Below, piece by piece: positions 8,945 to 16,916 of a stretch of 64,000 nucleotides of DNA; the first letter of the stretch is position 1, and each line of letters begins with the position of its first letter. The stretch lies in contig CAZHDY010000005.1 in the NCBI GenBank assembly GCA_964531025.1, forward strand, positions 62,001 through 126,000, in the 5' to 3' direction. This DNA comes from CALMEC01 sp964531025 (GTDB lineage: Bacteria > Actinomycetota > Thermoleophilia > Miltoncostaeales > Miltoncostaeaceae). The translations under genes were made by a program, and so were the position numbers. The notes beneath the pieces are model-generated. The model was not told the DNA's origin. It ran no database searches and saw only the letters and a program-made list of their open reading frames with translations.

Positions 8945-8996
8945 GCCCCCGAGGGCGCCCGTCGATGGTCGGCTCGGCGTCCGTCCAAGAAGGCTT

Positions 8997-9122
8997 GTGT
9001 CGTACCGGGTGCCTGGCACCCGGTACGACACCCGGATACCCGCCCACAAGTAAAACTGTCTGATAGCAGGTCATTTGATCAGGTGCGGATTGCCACACGT
9101 TTGTTAACGAGTGGCACCAGGG
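8997..9122 (-). repeat. Copy 1 of a ~125-bp dispersed repeat with a terminal perfect hairpin
   Basis: Read on the minus strand it begins CTGGTGCCA (9112-9120), passes TTAACA, GGCAATCCGCAC and ACCTGCT, and ends in a perfect palindrome at 8997-9031: 17-bp arms GTGTCGTACCGGGTGCC around one unpaired base. It lies between the convergent PduO and glgX genes and may double as a bidirectional terminator. Copies 2 and 3 (36990-37113, 38575-38700) share the core. Confidence 0.8.
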
Positions 9123-9161
9123 ATGACACGACTCTCCGCCACGGGTGCCGCAGGGCTGTTC

Positions 9162-11297
9162 TCAGACGTCGGCTGAACCGTCCTCCGGCAGGATGCGCCA
9201 GACGGTGAGCGAGTGCGCCTCCACGGTCCACGTGCTTGTCGCGAGATCCTGCTCCGGTCGCGGACCGGTGCTCTCCAGGCAAACGAGCCCGCGTGCCGCG
9301 ACGGCGTCGGGTGGGACGATCTCGCGCGGCTCGGGCCCCGAGTTGGCGACGATGTAGAGCGAGTCATCGACGATGCGCTCGCCTGTGGCCGGGTCGCGGT
9401 CCGGGATACCGTCTCCGTTCAGATGGACACCGAGGAGGCGTATGCCCGGGTCGTCCCAGTGCTCCGCGTCAATGGGGTGGCCATCAGCGCCGAACCAGCC
9501 GACATCCGGATCGCCGTCTCCGGACACGCCGTTGCCCGTCAGGAACGACACGCGTCGCAGGACGGGATGCTGGCGACGCAGTGCGATCCACCGCCGCGTG
9601 GTCTCGAGGAACTCACGTGAACCCGGCGTCAGATTCCAGTCGTGCCACGACACGACCGAATCCTGGCAGTAGGCGTTGTTGTTGCCGTGCTGGGTCCGCG
9701 AGATCTCGTCGCCGCCCGAGATCATGGGCACGCCCTGTGAAAGGGCCAGGGTTCCGACGAAGTTCGCCATCTGGCGGCGACGGAGCGCGCGTACGGCCGG
9801 ATCGTGGGTGGGGCCCTCAGCTCCGCAGTTCCAACTGCGGTTGTCGTCGGTACCGTCGCGGTTGTCCTCGCCGTTCGCCTCGTTGTGCTTGTGCTCGTAC
9901 GAGACAAGATCCCTCAGGGTGAACCCGTCGTGGGCGGTCACGAAGTTGATGGATGCCGACGGCCGCCTGCTTGCGTGTCCGTAGATGTCACTGGATCCGG
10001 CAAGCCGTCGCGAGAACTCACCCACTGTTGCGTGACTGCGCCAGAAGTCCCGCACGGCGTCGCGATAGCGGCCGTTCCACTCACTCCACGGCGGGGGGAA
10101 GCCGCCCACCTGGAAGCCGCCCATCCCCAGATCCCAGGGCTCGGCGATGAGCTTCACCTGCGAGAGAACGGGATCCTGGCCGATGGCCGTGAGCAGCCGG
10201 GCCCGGGGATCGAAGTCCCAGGGATCGCGTCCGAGTGTGGCGGCCAGGTCGAAGCGGAAGCCGTCGACGTGCATCTCGGTCACCCAGTACCGGAGGCTGT
10301 CCATCACCATGCGAAGTACCGCGGGATGCGTCGTGTCGAGCGTGTTGCCGGTGCCGGTCACGTCGGCGTAGTGCCCCGGCGCGTCGGGAGTCGTTCGGTA
10401 GTAGGCGCGGTTGTCGAGGCCTCGGAACGCGATGGTCGGGCCCTCGATCCCACCCTCGACGGTGTGGTTGTAGACGACGTCGAGGAGCACCTCGATGCCC
10501 GCCGCATGCAGCGCGCGCACCATCTCGCGGAACTCGGTGACCTGCTCGCCGAGGGTTCCGGACGCCGCGTACGCCCCGTTGGGCGCGAAGTAGCCGATCG
10601 AGCTGTAGCCCCAGTAGTTGCGCAGGCCACGCTGGCGGACGAGTGGTTCGTCGGCCGAATGGTGGATGGGAAGGAGCTCCACCGCCGTGATCCCGAGCGA
10701 GGTGAGGTGTTCCATCATCGACGGCTGAGCCAGTCCGGCGTAGGTACCGCGCAGGTGGGGAGGGATCCCAGGATGGCGCATGGTGAGCCCGCCGACGTGC
10801 GCCTCGTAGATGACGGTATCCGCCCAGGGGGTCCGCGGTGGCCGGTCATCCCGCCAGTCGAACTCCGGGTCGGTCACGACACCGACGGCGGTGTGGAGGC
10901 GCGAATCGCGCGACGACGGTGAGCCGTCGGCGTTTGCGGCACGGAGAGCCGGAGCATCGGTCTCGACCACTCCCGAGATGGCGCGGGCGGATGGATCGAT
11001 CAGGAACTTCGCCGGATTGAACAGGTGCCCCTCATCGGGTTCCCAGGGGCCGCGCACCCGGTAGCCGTAGCGCTGCCCGGGTCCGATCTCCGGTAGGTAT
11101 CCGTGCCAGATGTGGTTGTCGCACTCCACGAGCGGGACCCGTGTTTCGATCCCCGTCTCGTCCACGAGGCAGAGATCCACGGCCTCCGCATGTTCGGAGA
11201 AGACGGAGAAGTTCGTGCCCCGGCCATCCCAGGTCGCACCGAGAGGGAGGGGGCGTCCGGGCAACGGACACGGTGGCGGGGCGGGATCCGCGTTCAT
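9162..11297 (-). CDS. glgX: Glycogen debranching enzyme (isoamylase-type)
   Basis: Hydrolyses alpha-1,6 branches of glycogen-type glucans. The 711-residue protein has an N-terminal CBM48 (PLGATWDGRGTNFSVFSEHA) and a GH13 catalytic barrel with VLLDVVYNHTVEG, DGFRFDLAATLGRD (nucleophile Asp), LIAEPWDLG (acid/base Glu) and FVTAHDGFTL. ATG at 11297 was chosen over further upstream starts because the N-domain begins right after it and upstream residues overlap the glgB-glgX spacer. It is the last gene of the glgE-treS-mak-glgB-glgX run, 56 bp after glgB. It would trim or remodel the alpha-glucan made by GlgE and GlgB. Confidence 0.95.
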   Translation of the reverse strand: MNADPAPPPCPLPGRPLPLGATWDGRGTNFSVFSEHAEAVDLCLVDETGIETRVPLVECDNHIWHGYLPEIGPGQRYGYRVRGPWEPDEGHLFNPAKFLIDPSARAISGVVETDAPALRAANADGSPSSRDSRLHTAVGVVTDPEFDWRDDRPPRTPWADTVIYEAHVGGLTMRHPGIPPHLRGTYAGLAQPSMMEHLTSLGITAVELLPIHHSADEPLVRQRGLRNYWGYSSIGYFAPNGAYAASGTLGEQVTEFREMVRALHAAGIEVLLDVVYNHTVEGGIEGPTIAFRGLDNRAYYRTTPDAPGHYADVTGTGNTLDTTHPAVLRMVMDSLRYWVTEMHVDGFRFDLAATLGRDPWDFDPRARLLTAIGQDPVLSQVKLIAEPWDLGMGGFQVGGFPPPWSEWNGRYRDAVRDFWRSHATVGEFSRRLAGSSDIYGHASRRPSASINFVTAHDGFTLRDLVSYEHKHNEANGEDNRDGTDDNRSWNCGAEGPTHDPAVRALRRRQMANFVGTLALSQGVPMISGGDEISRTQHGNNNAYCQDSVVSWHDWNLTPGSREFLETTRRWIALRRQHPVLRRVSFLTGNGVSGDGDPDVGWFGADGHPIDAEHWDDPGIRLLGVHLNGDGIPDRDPATGERIVDDSLYIVANSGPEPREIVPPDAVAARGLVCLESTGPRPEQDLATSTWTVEAHSLTVWRILPEDGSADV

Positions 11298-11353
11298 GAG
11301 GCAATCGTCGCCGACGTCACATCGACGCTTCGGTTGCGGGTCTTCACGATGCG

Positions 11354-13528
11354 TCAGGCTGACGTAGCGGGTACGGGACTGAGCCAGAGGACGCCCAACG
11401 GCGGAAGCGTCAGCTCCAGTGAGCGTTCGCGTCCGTGCCACGGAACGTTGTCGGCGGTCACACCGCCCTCGTTACCGACGTTCGACCCGCCGTAGAGCGC
11501 GGCGTCCGTGTTGAGGATCTCCTCCCAGCGTCCTCCGTGCGGAACGCCGACACGGTAGTCCTCACGGACGATCGGTGACATGTTGGCCACACAGACCAGC
11601 GGTGGGGCCCCGTCACCGTGTCGCATGAACGCGAACACGTTGGCCGCCGCGTCGCCGCCCTCGATCCACGAGAATCCCTCGGGTGTGGCATCGCGCCACC
11701 AGGCGGCGGGCGTCCCGCGGTAGGCGCCGTTCAGGTCGCGCACGAGCCGCTGCACGCCGGCGTGCTCGGCGTACTGCAACAGGTGCCACGGAAGGCTCGA
11801 ATCATGGTCCCATTCACCGGGCTGTGCCATCTCGCCGCCCATGAACAGGAGCTTCTTGCCCGGATGCGCCCACATCCAACCGTAGAGCGCACGGAGATTG
11901 GCCAGCTGCTGCCAGCGGTCGCCGGGCATGCGGCTCAGGAGCGACCCCTTGCCGTGGACGACCTCATCGTGCGAGAGCGGAAGGATGAACTGCTCGCTGA
12001 ACGCGTAGACCATGCCGAACGTCAGGTCGTCGTGGTGGTGGGAACGGTAGATCGGGTCGCGCGCCACGTAGCGAAGCGTGTCGTGCATCCATCCCATGTT
12101 CCACTTGAAATCGAAGCCGAGCCCGCCGTGGGTCGTGGGACGCGAGACCCCCGGCCAGGCGGTGGACTCCTCGGCGCACATCAGTGCCCCGGGCACCTCG
12201 GCGTGGGTCACCTCGTTCAGGTCGCGGAGGAAGCCGATGGCCTCCAGATCCTCTCGTCCGCCCTCGGCGTTCGGGACCCACTCCCCGGCCTCACGCGAGT
12301 AGTCCAGGTAGAGCATGGAGGCCACGGCGTCAACGCGCAGCCCGTCCACGTGCATCTCGCGCAGCCAGTAGAGGGCGCTCGCGATGAGGAAGTTGCGCAC
12401 CTCGTTGCGGCCGAAGTTGAAGATGAGCGTGCCCCAGTCGGGGTGCGATCCCCGACGGGGATCCGCGTGCTCGTACAGCGCGGTCCCGTCGAAGTGGGCC
12501 AGGGCGAAGTCATCGCGCGGGAAGTGGGCCGGCACCCAGTCGAGGATGATGCCGATACCGGCGTTGTGACATGCGTTCACCAGCGTGCGGAATCCGTCCG
12601 GATGACCGTAGCGTCCCGTCGGCGCGAAGTATCCGGTGCACTGGTAGCCCCACGATCCTCCGAACGGGTGCTCGGTGACGGGCAACAGCTCGACGTGCGT
12701 GAACCCCATCTCGGTCACGTACTCCACCAGCTCGACCGCCTGCTCCTCGTACGAGAGCGAGCGGTCGTCATCGTCCGGGTTGCGACGCCACGATCCCAGG
12801 TGCACCTCGTAGACCGACAATGGTTCGTCCCACGGGCGCCGTTCGGCCCGCTCCGACATCCACCGGTCGTCGGTCCAACGGAACGAGGTCTCCTCGACGA
12901 TGGACGCCGTCCTGGGGGGTACCTCCGACTGGCGGGCCAGCGGATCGGCCTTGTAGCGCATGATCCCGTCCGCGCCGTTCACGGCGAACTTGTACTCGGC
13001 ACCCGGCCCGACGCCGGGGATGAACAGCTCCCACACGCCGGCCGCGCCGAGCGACCGCATGGGGTGGGTCTCGTCGTCCCAGCCGTTCCAGTTGCCCACC
13101 ACGCTCACGCCCCGGGCGGACGGTGCCCATACCGAGAAGCCCACGCCGGTCACCCCGTCGATCGTGCGGGGGTTCGCCCCGAGCACGCGCCAGAGATCCC
13201 GGTGGCGACCTTCACCGATGAGGTGGAGGTCCAGCTCGCCCAGCGTCGGCGCGAACGTGTACGGATCGGCACCGCGGTGCGAGGCCCCGTCGGGGTAGGT
13301 GGTCGCGATCTCGACGGGAGGGTGGTCGGTGTACGCGACGAAGAGCGCACTCTCGTAGCGGGCCATCGGGATCACCGAGCCGGATTCCGTCGTTATGACG
13401 ACATCCGTGGCATGTGGACGCCACACGCGTACCGTACTTCGCATGCCCTCGCGGTGGAAGCCCAGCACACGGTGCGGGTCGTGGTGCTGGCGACGCTCCA
13501 GGAGGTCGATGTCGGCGGTGAGGTCCAC
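11354..13528 (-). CDS. glgB: 1,4-alpha-glucan branching enzyme
   Basis: Introduces alpha-1,6 branches into the linear maltooligosaccharides built by GlgE. The 724-residue protein shows two N-terminal carbohydrate-binding/immunoglobulin-like modules (HDPHRVLGFH; ITGVGFSVWAPSARGVSVVG-type stretch near residue 130) and a GH13 barrel with EVHLGSWRR, ILDWVPAHFPRDDFAL, DGLRVDAVASMLYLDYS, EESTAWPGVS and LPLSHDEVVHGKGSL. Starts with GTG at 13528. The stop TAG of the small ORF encoded by the palindromic tandem element overlaps this start (TAGTG), so ribosomes could pass from that ORF into glgB. Family and role are secure. Confidence 0.97.
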   Translation of the reverse strand: MDLTADIDLLERRQHHDPHRVLGFHREGMRSTVRVWRPHATDVVITTESGSVIPMARYESALFVAYTDHPPVEIATTYPDGASHRGADPYTFAPTLGELDLHLIGEGRHRDLWRVLGANPRTIDGVTGVGFSVWAPSARGVSVVGNWNGWDDETHPMRSLGAAGVWELFIPGVGPGAEYKFAVNGADGIMRYKADPLARQSEVPPRTASIVEETSFRWTDDRWMSERAERRPWDEPLSVYEVHLGSWRRNPDDDDRSLSYEEQAVELVEYVTEMGFTHVELLPVTEHPFGGSWGYQCTGYFAPTGRYGHPDGFRTLVNACHNAGIGIILDWVPAHFPRDDFALAHFDGTALYEHADPRRGSHPDWGTLIFNFGRNEVRNFLIASALYWLREMHVDGLRVDAVASMLYLDYSREAGEWVPNAEGGREDLEAIGFLRDLNEVTHAEVPGALMCAEESTAWPGVSRPTTHGGLGFDFKWNMGWMHDTLRYVARDPIYRSHHHDDLTFGMVYAFSEQFILPLSHDEVVHGKGSLLSRMPGDRWQQLANLRALYGWMWAHPGKKLLFMGGEMAQPGEWDHDSSLPWHLLQYAEHAGVQRLVRDLNGAYRGTPAAWWRDATPEGFSWIEGGDAAANVFAFMRHGDGAPPLVCVANMSPIVREDYRVGVPHGGRWEEILNTDAALYGGSNVGNEGGVTADNVPWHGRERSLELTLPPLGVLWLSPVPATSA

Positions 13529-13857
13529 TAGATGATCGATTCCATGGGATCGTGGATGTGGGGCGCGTCACCGGTGGATGCGGGGCGCCGCCGGACACCG
13601 ACGGTCAGGGTGGTGTCCTTTCCGAGGTGTCCGGTGGCGCATCCGCGCCACCGGGGGCACGCACCACGCCGCGAGGCCATGGAATCGATCATCTCAATGG
13701 TTGATTCCATGGGATCGTGGATGTGGGGTGCGTCACCGCGGGATGCGGGGTGTCGCCGGTCGCCGAGGGGCATGCTGGTTGCCTGTTCGCGTCGCCCGGT
13801 GGCGCATCCGCGCCGCCGGGGGCGTGCACCACGCCGCGAGACCGTGGAAGTAGTCAT
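13528..13857 (-). CDS. Hypothetical 109-residue two-repeat protein within the palindromic element
   Basis: An ATG directly abuts the mak stop (TAG then ATG) and the frame stays open for 109 codons, ending in a TAG that overlaps the glgB GTG by one base. The predicted peptide is two ~55-residue repeats, each carrying RRGCATG and a GDAPHIHDPMES ending, rich in Arg and His with no recognisable fold. It fits the operon exactly, but the DNA is a duplicated palindrome that is also open on the other strand, so the frame may be a by-product. Whether it is translated is unknown. Confidence 0.35.
   Translation of the reverse strand: MTTSTVSRRGARPRRRGCATGRREQATSMPLGDRRHPASRGDAPHIHDPMESTIEMIDSMASRRGACPRWRGCATGHLGKDTTLTVGVRRRPASTGDAPHIHDPMESII
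13531..13857. repeat. Tandem duplication of a 165-bp palindromic element inside the GlgE operon
   Basis: The only break longer than 300 bp without a known gene inside the alpha-glucan operon. Unit 1 (13531-13693) has perfect 17-bp terminal inverted repeats, GATGATCGATTCCATGG and its complement at 13677-13693. Unit 2 (about 13696-13857) is a diverged copy 165 bp away, exactly 55 codons, with degenerate ends. Both contain the inner hairpin CCGGTGGCGC-ATCC-GCGCC. It resembles in-frame palindromic or REP-like elements in design; no transposase is present. Confidence 0.8.
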
Positions 13858-15246
13858 CTAGCCGCGTCCGATCATGCGGTCGAGGCCCTCCACCGGTATG
13901 GACACCCAGTCGGGGCGATGGGCGCGCTCGTAGCTGATCTCATAGAGCACCTTCTCCAGCTCGAAGAGCGCGATGAGCTCCTGTCGCACCGACTCGGTCG
14001 GGGGAAGGAGCCCGGTCGCCTCGACGGTGTCGACGTAGCCGCGTGTGAGCGCATCGCGTGCCGCCGCCGTCCAGCCGTCCGGGAGCGTTGCGCCCTCCAG
14101 GCGTGCGGCGCCGGCGGCGTAGTCGATGGAACGCAGCATCCCGGCCAGGTCGCGCAGGGGCGAGTGCTTGCGACGCCGTTCCGCCAGCGACCGGTCCGGT
14201 TCGCCCTCGAAGTCGACGATCTCCCAGTGGTCGCCCACCCAGAGCGCCTGTCCCAGGTGCAGGTCGCCGTGCACACGGATGCGGCGGCCCAGCCCGGCCG
14301 CCGTCGAAAGGCGACCGGCGAGCGAGCGCACGTCGTCACAGCGGTGGCGCAGCGGGCCGAGGATGGGATCGTCGGCCGGGAACTGGGTGAACATCTCGAG
14401 GATGTGCTCGTCCATGGTCGCGGCCTGAAGCGCCACCGACTGCGAGTCGACCTCCTCGGGGATGAAGGCGGGATCCGGGTGCATCGCAAGCGCAGCGTGC
14501 AGCCGTCCTGTGGTCACACCCAGGTCCTCGATCACCGGCAGAAGTGACGGCGCCCGGTCTTCGCGGAGCGCCGACAGCACGAGCTCCCAGCCATCGATGG
14601 CTTCGGCGCGGAACGGCTGCAGGATGCCGAGGGTGGTGTCCATGAGGCCGCCGCGATGCTCGTACCAGCCGAGCAGGCCGGGCACGATGTCGCGGCCGTG
14701 GTCACGGAGCGCCGAGAGCATCTCGAGTTCCGGATGGAGCCCCGGCTCGAGTCGCCGGTAGCACTTCAGCATGAGCCGGCCGTCGACGATGACCGATGTG
14801 TTGGACTGCGTCCCGGCGATGAGCTGGGCCTCGTGGGGCGACGGCTCCACGGACTCGGCCTCGGAGGAGACGAAGACGACGGACTGATCGTCGGAGGTGA
14901 CCGTGTGTCCGTCGCGCATGGCCCGCACGATCTGGACGAGTGGGCCGCCGCTATGGCCGAGCTCGTAGACCTCGACATCGTCGACGGTGGCGATGGCGTC
15001 GTCGCCACCCTGAGGGCTTCGCACGCCGAGGAGGAGCTGGTGCACCGTGTGGGTGCCGAGCGCCACGTACGCCTCCACCAGTGCGATGGCGATCACGGGA
15101 TCCTCACCCACCACATGGACGCTGGCGACCGTCGCGCCCATGATGGGATCACCCCCGGTCCAGCTCTGCCGGCCGAGGAAATCACGGAGCGCATCCGGGG
15201 CGATGCGGCGGACGCGATCCTGCACATCGTTGGCAAGGGAGTTCAT
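13858..15246 (-). CDS. mak: Maltokinase
   Basis: Phosphorylates maltose (from TreS) with ATP to maltose-1-phosphate, the GlgE donor. The 462-residue protein shows an N-terminal cap domain, VDGRLMLKCYRRLEPG with the ATP-contacting Lys, and the aminoglycoside-phosphotransferase-like core RVHGDLHLGQALWVGD (catalytic Asp) and EIVDFEGEPDRSLAERR (metal-binding DFE). The start ATG overlaps the treS stop by 4 nt. Its position between treS and glgB matches the pathway order. The C-terminus ends immediately before the palindromic tandem element. Confidence 0.95.
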   Translation of the reverse strand: MNSLANDVQDRVRRIAPDALRDFLGRQSWTGGDPIMGATVASVHVVGEDPVIAIALVEAYVALGTHTVHQLLLGVRSPQGGDDAIATVDDVEVYELGHSGGPLVQIVRAMRDGHTVTSDDQSVVFVSSEAESVEPSPHEAQLIAGTQSNTSVIVDGRLMLKCYRRLEPGLHPELEMLSALRDHGRDIVPGLLGWYEHRGGLMDTTLGILQPFRAEAIDGWELVLSALREDRAPSLLPVIEDLGVTTGRLHAALAMHPDPAFIPEEVDSQSVALQAATMDEHILEMFTQFPADDPILGPLRHRCDDVRSLAGRLSTAAGLGRRIRVHGDLHLGQALWVGDHWEIVDFEGEPDRSLAERRRKHSPLRDLAGMLRSIDYAAGAARLEGATLPDGWTAAARDALTRGYVDTVEATGLLPPTESVRQELIALFELEKVLYEISYERAHRPDWVSIPVEGLDRMIGRG

Positions 15247-16916
15247 GACGGTCGCTCCAGGTGGAACCAGAAGTACCCGCGCGGAGCGAGGGTGAGGAGG
15301 TACGGAAGCTCACCGATGAGCGGGAACTCGGACCCCCCGAGCAGCTCGATCGGCCTCCAATCACGATAGCGCGACAGGTCCAGCTCGACGGCCTGGGCCG
15401 ACCGTGCGAGGTTGTGGACGCACAGGACGGTGTCGTCCTCCCAGGTGCGCACGTGCGCGAAGATGGTGGGGTTGGACGTGGTCAGTGCCTCGTACTCGCC
15501 CAGGCCGAACACGGGCCGCTGCTTGCGCAGTGCGATGAAGCGCTGCGTCCAGCGCAGGAGCGATGTGGGCGAGCGCAGCTGGGCCTCCACGTTCACGGCG
15601 GCGAAACCATGCACGGGGTCCATGAGCGGTGGCAGGTACAGCTGCGCGAAGTCGGCGCGCGAGAAGCCGCCGTTCCGGTCGCTGGTCCAGTGCATGGGTG
15701 TGCGTACGCCGTCACGGTCGCCCAGGTAGATGTTGTCGCCCATGCCGATCTCGTCCCCGTAGTAGAGGACGGGAGCACCGGGCAGCGAGAACAGCACAGC
15801 GATCATGAGCTCGATCTCGTCGCGGCCGTTGTCGAGCAGCGGGGCGAGACGACGGCGGATGCCGAGGTTGAGCTTGGCACGCGGATCACGCGCGTACTCG
15901 GAGTACATGTAGTCGCGCTCGTCGTCGGTCACCATCTCCAGTGTCAGCTCGTCGTGGTTGCGCAGGAAGAGACCCCACTGGCACGACGCGGGGATGGCGG
16001 GCGTCTGGTCCAGGATGTCGACGATGGGCTGTGCGTTCTCCTTGCGGATCGCCATGAAGAGCCGCGGCATGAGCGGGAAGTGGAACGCCATGTGGCACTC
16101 GTCACCGTCCCCGAAGTAGTCGACGACGTCGGCCGGCCACTGGTTGGCCTCGGCCAGAAGGACGCGGTCGGGGTACCGCTCGTCGATCTCACGACGCACC
16201 CGTTTGAGGTAGGCGTGCGTCTCGGGGAGGTTCTCGCAGTTGGTGCCTTCACGTTCGAACAGGTACGGGACCGCGTCCAGCCGGAACCCGTCGAGCCCCA
16301 TGTCCAGCCAGAAACGCAGCACCTCCAGCATGGCCTCCTGGACCTCGGGGTTGTCGTAGTTCAGGTCGGGCTGGTGGCGGAAGAAGCGGTGCCAGTAGTA
16401 GGCGCCGGCGGTCTCGTCCCAGGTCCAGTTGGACTCCTCCGTGTCGATGAAGATGATGCGGACGTCTTCGTACCGGTGCTTCGTGTCCGACCACACGTAC
16501 CAGTCGCGCTTCGGGTTGTCGGGCGATGAACGCGCCTCCTGGAACCACGGGTGATCGCTGGAGGTGTGGTTCATGACGAGGTCGGCGATGACGCGGATGC
16601 CCCGCTGGTGGGCGGACTCGATCAGCTCCCGCACGTCGCCCACGGTGCCGTAGTCGGGGTTCACGCCGAAGAAGTCGGCGATGTCGTATCCGCCGTCGCG
16701 CATCGGCGAGGGATACATGGGGAGCATCCAGATACAGTCGATGCCCAGCCACTCGAGGTAGTCCAGCTTGTCGATGACGCCGCGGATGTCGCCGTGCCCG
16801 TCGCCGTTCGCGTCGTTGAACCCGCGCACGTAGACCTCGTAGAAGACCGCCGTCTTGAACCAGTTGGGCTCGGATTCGAACCAGCCGGTGCCGGTCACCG
16901 GATCCGGCGCCTTCAT
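15243..16916 (-). CDS. treS: Trehalose synthase (maltose alpha-D-glucosyltransferase)
   Basis: GH13 enzyme interconverting maltose and trehalose; in the GlgE route it feeds maltose to maltokinase. The 557 residues carry FYEVYVRGFNDANGDG, VIADLVMNHTSSDHPWF, DGFRLDAVPYLFEREGTNCEN (nucleophile Asp), LLAEANQWP (acid/base Glu) and LRNHDELTLEM. This is the stand-alone TreS length; in some bacteria it is fused to the kinase, but here mak follows as a separate coupled gene. ATG overlaps the glgE stop by 4 nt. Confidence 0.96.
   Translation of the reverse strand: MKAPDPVTGTGWFESEPNWFKTAVFYEVYVRGFNDANGDGHGDIRGVIDKLDYLEWLGIDCIWMLPMYPSPMRDGGYDIADFFGVNPDYGTVGDVRELIESAHQRGIRVIADLVMNHTSSDHPWFQEARSSPDNPKRDWYVWSDTKHRYEDVRIIFIDTEESNWTWDETAGAYYWHRFFRHQPDLNYDNPEVQEAMLEVLRFWLDMGLDGFRLDAVPYLFEREGTNCENLPETHAYLKRVRREIDERYPDRVLLAEANQWPADVVDYFGDGDECHMAFHFPLMPRLFMAIRKENAQPIVDILDQTPAIPASCQWGLFLRNHDELTLEMVTDDERDYMYSEYARDPRAKLNLGIRRRLAPLLDNGRDEIELMIAVLFSLPGAPVLYYGDEIGMGDNIYLGDRDGVRTPMHWTSDRNGGFSRADFAQLYLPPLMDPVHGFAAVNVEAQLRSPTSLLRWTQRFIALRKQRPVFGLGEYEALTTSNPTIFAHVRTWEDDTVLCVHNLARSAQAVELDLSRYRDWRPIELLGGSEFPLIGELPYLLTLAPRGYFWFHLERPS

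Noticed and set aside
11618..13531. 637-codon open frame on the plus strand
   Set aside because: Fully antisense to glgB, whose catalytic motifs are intact.
13532..13861. 109-codon plus-strand frame in the palindromic element
   Set aside because: Mirror of the minus-strand frame caused by the palindrome; it does not connect to any plus-strand gene, so the minus frame is the better coding candidate.
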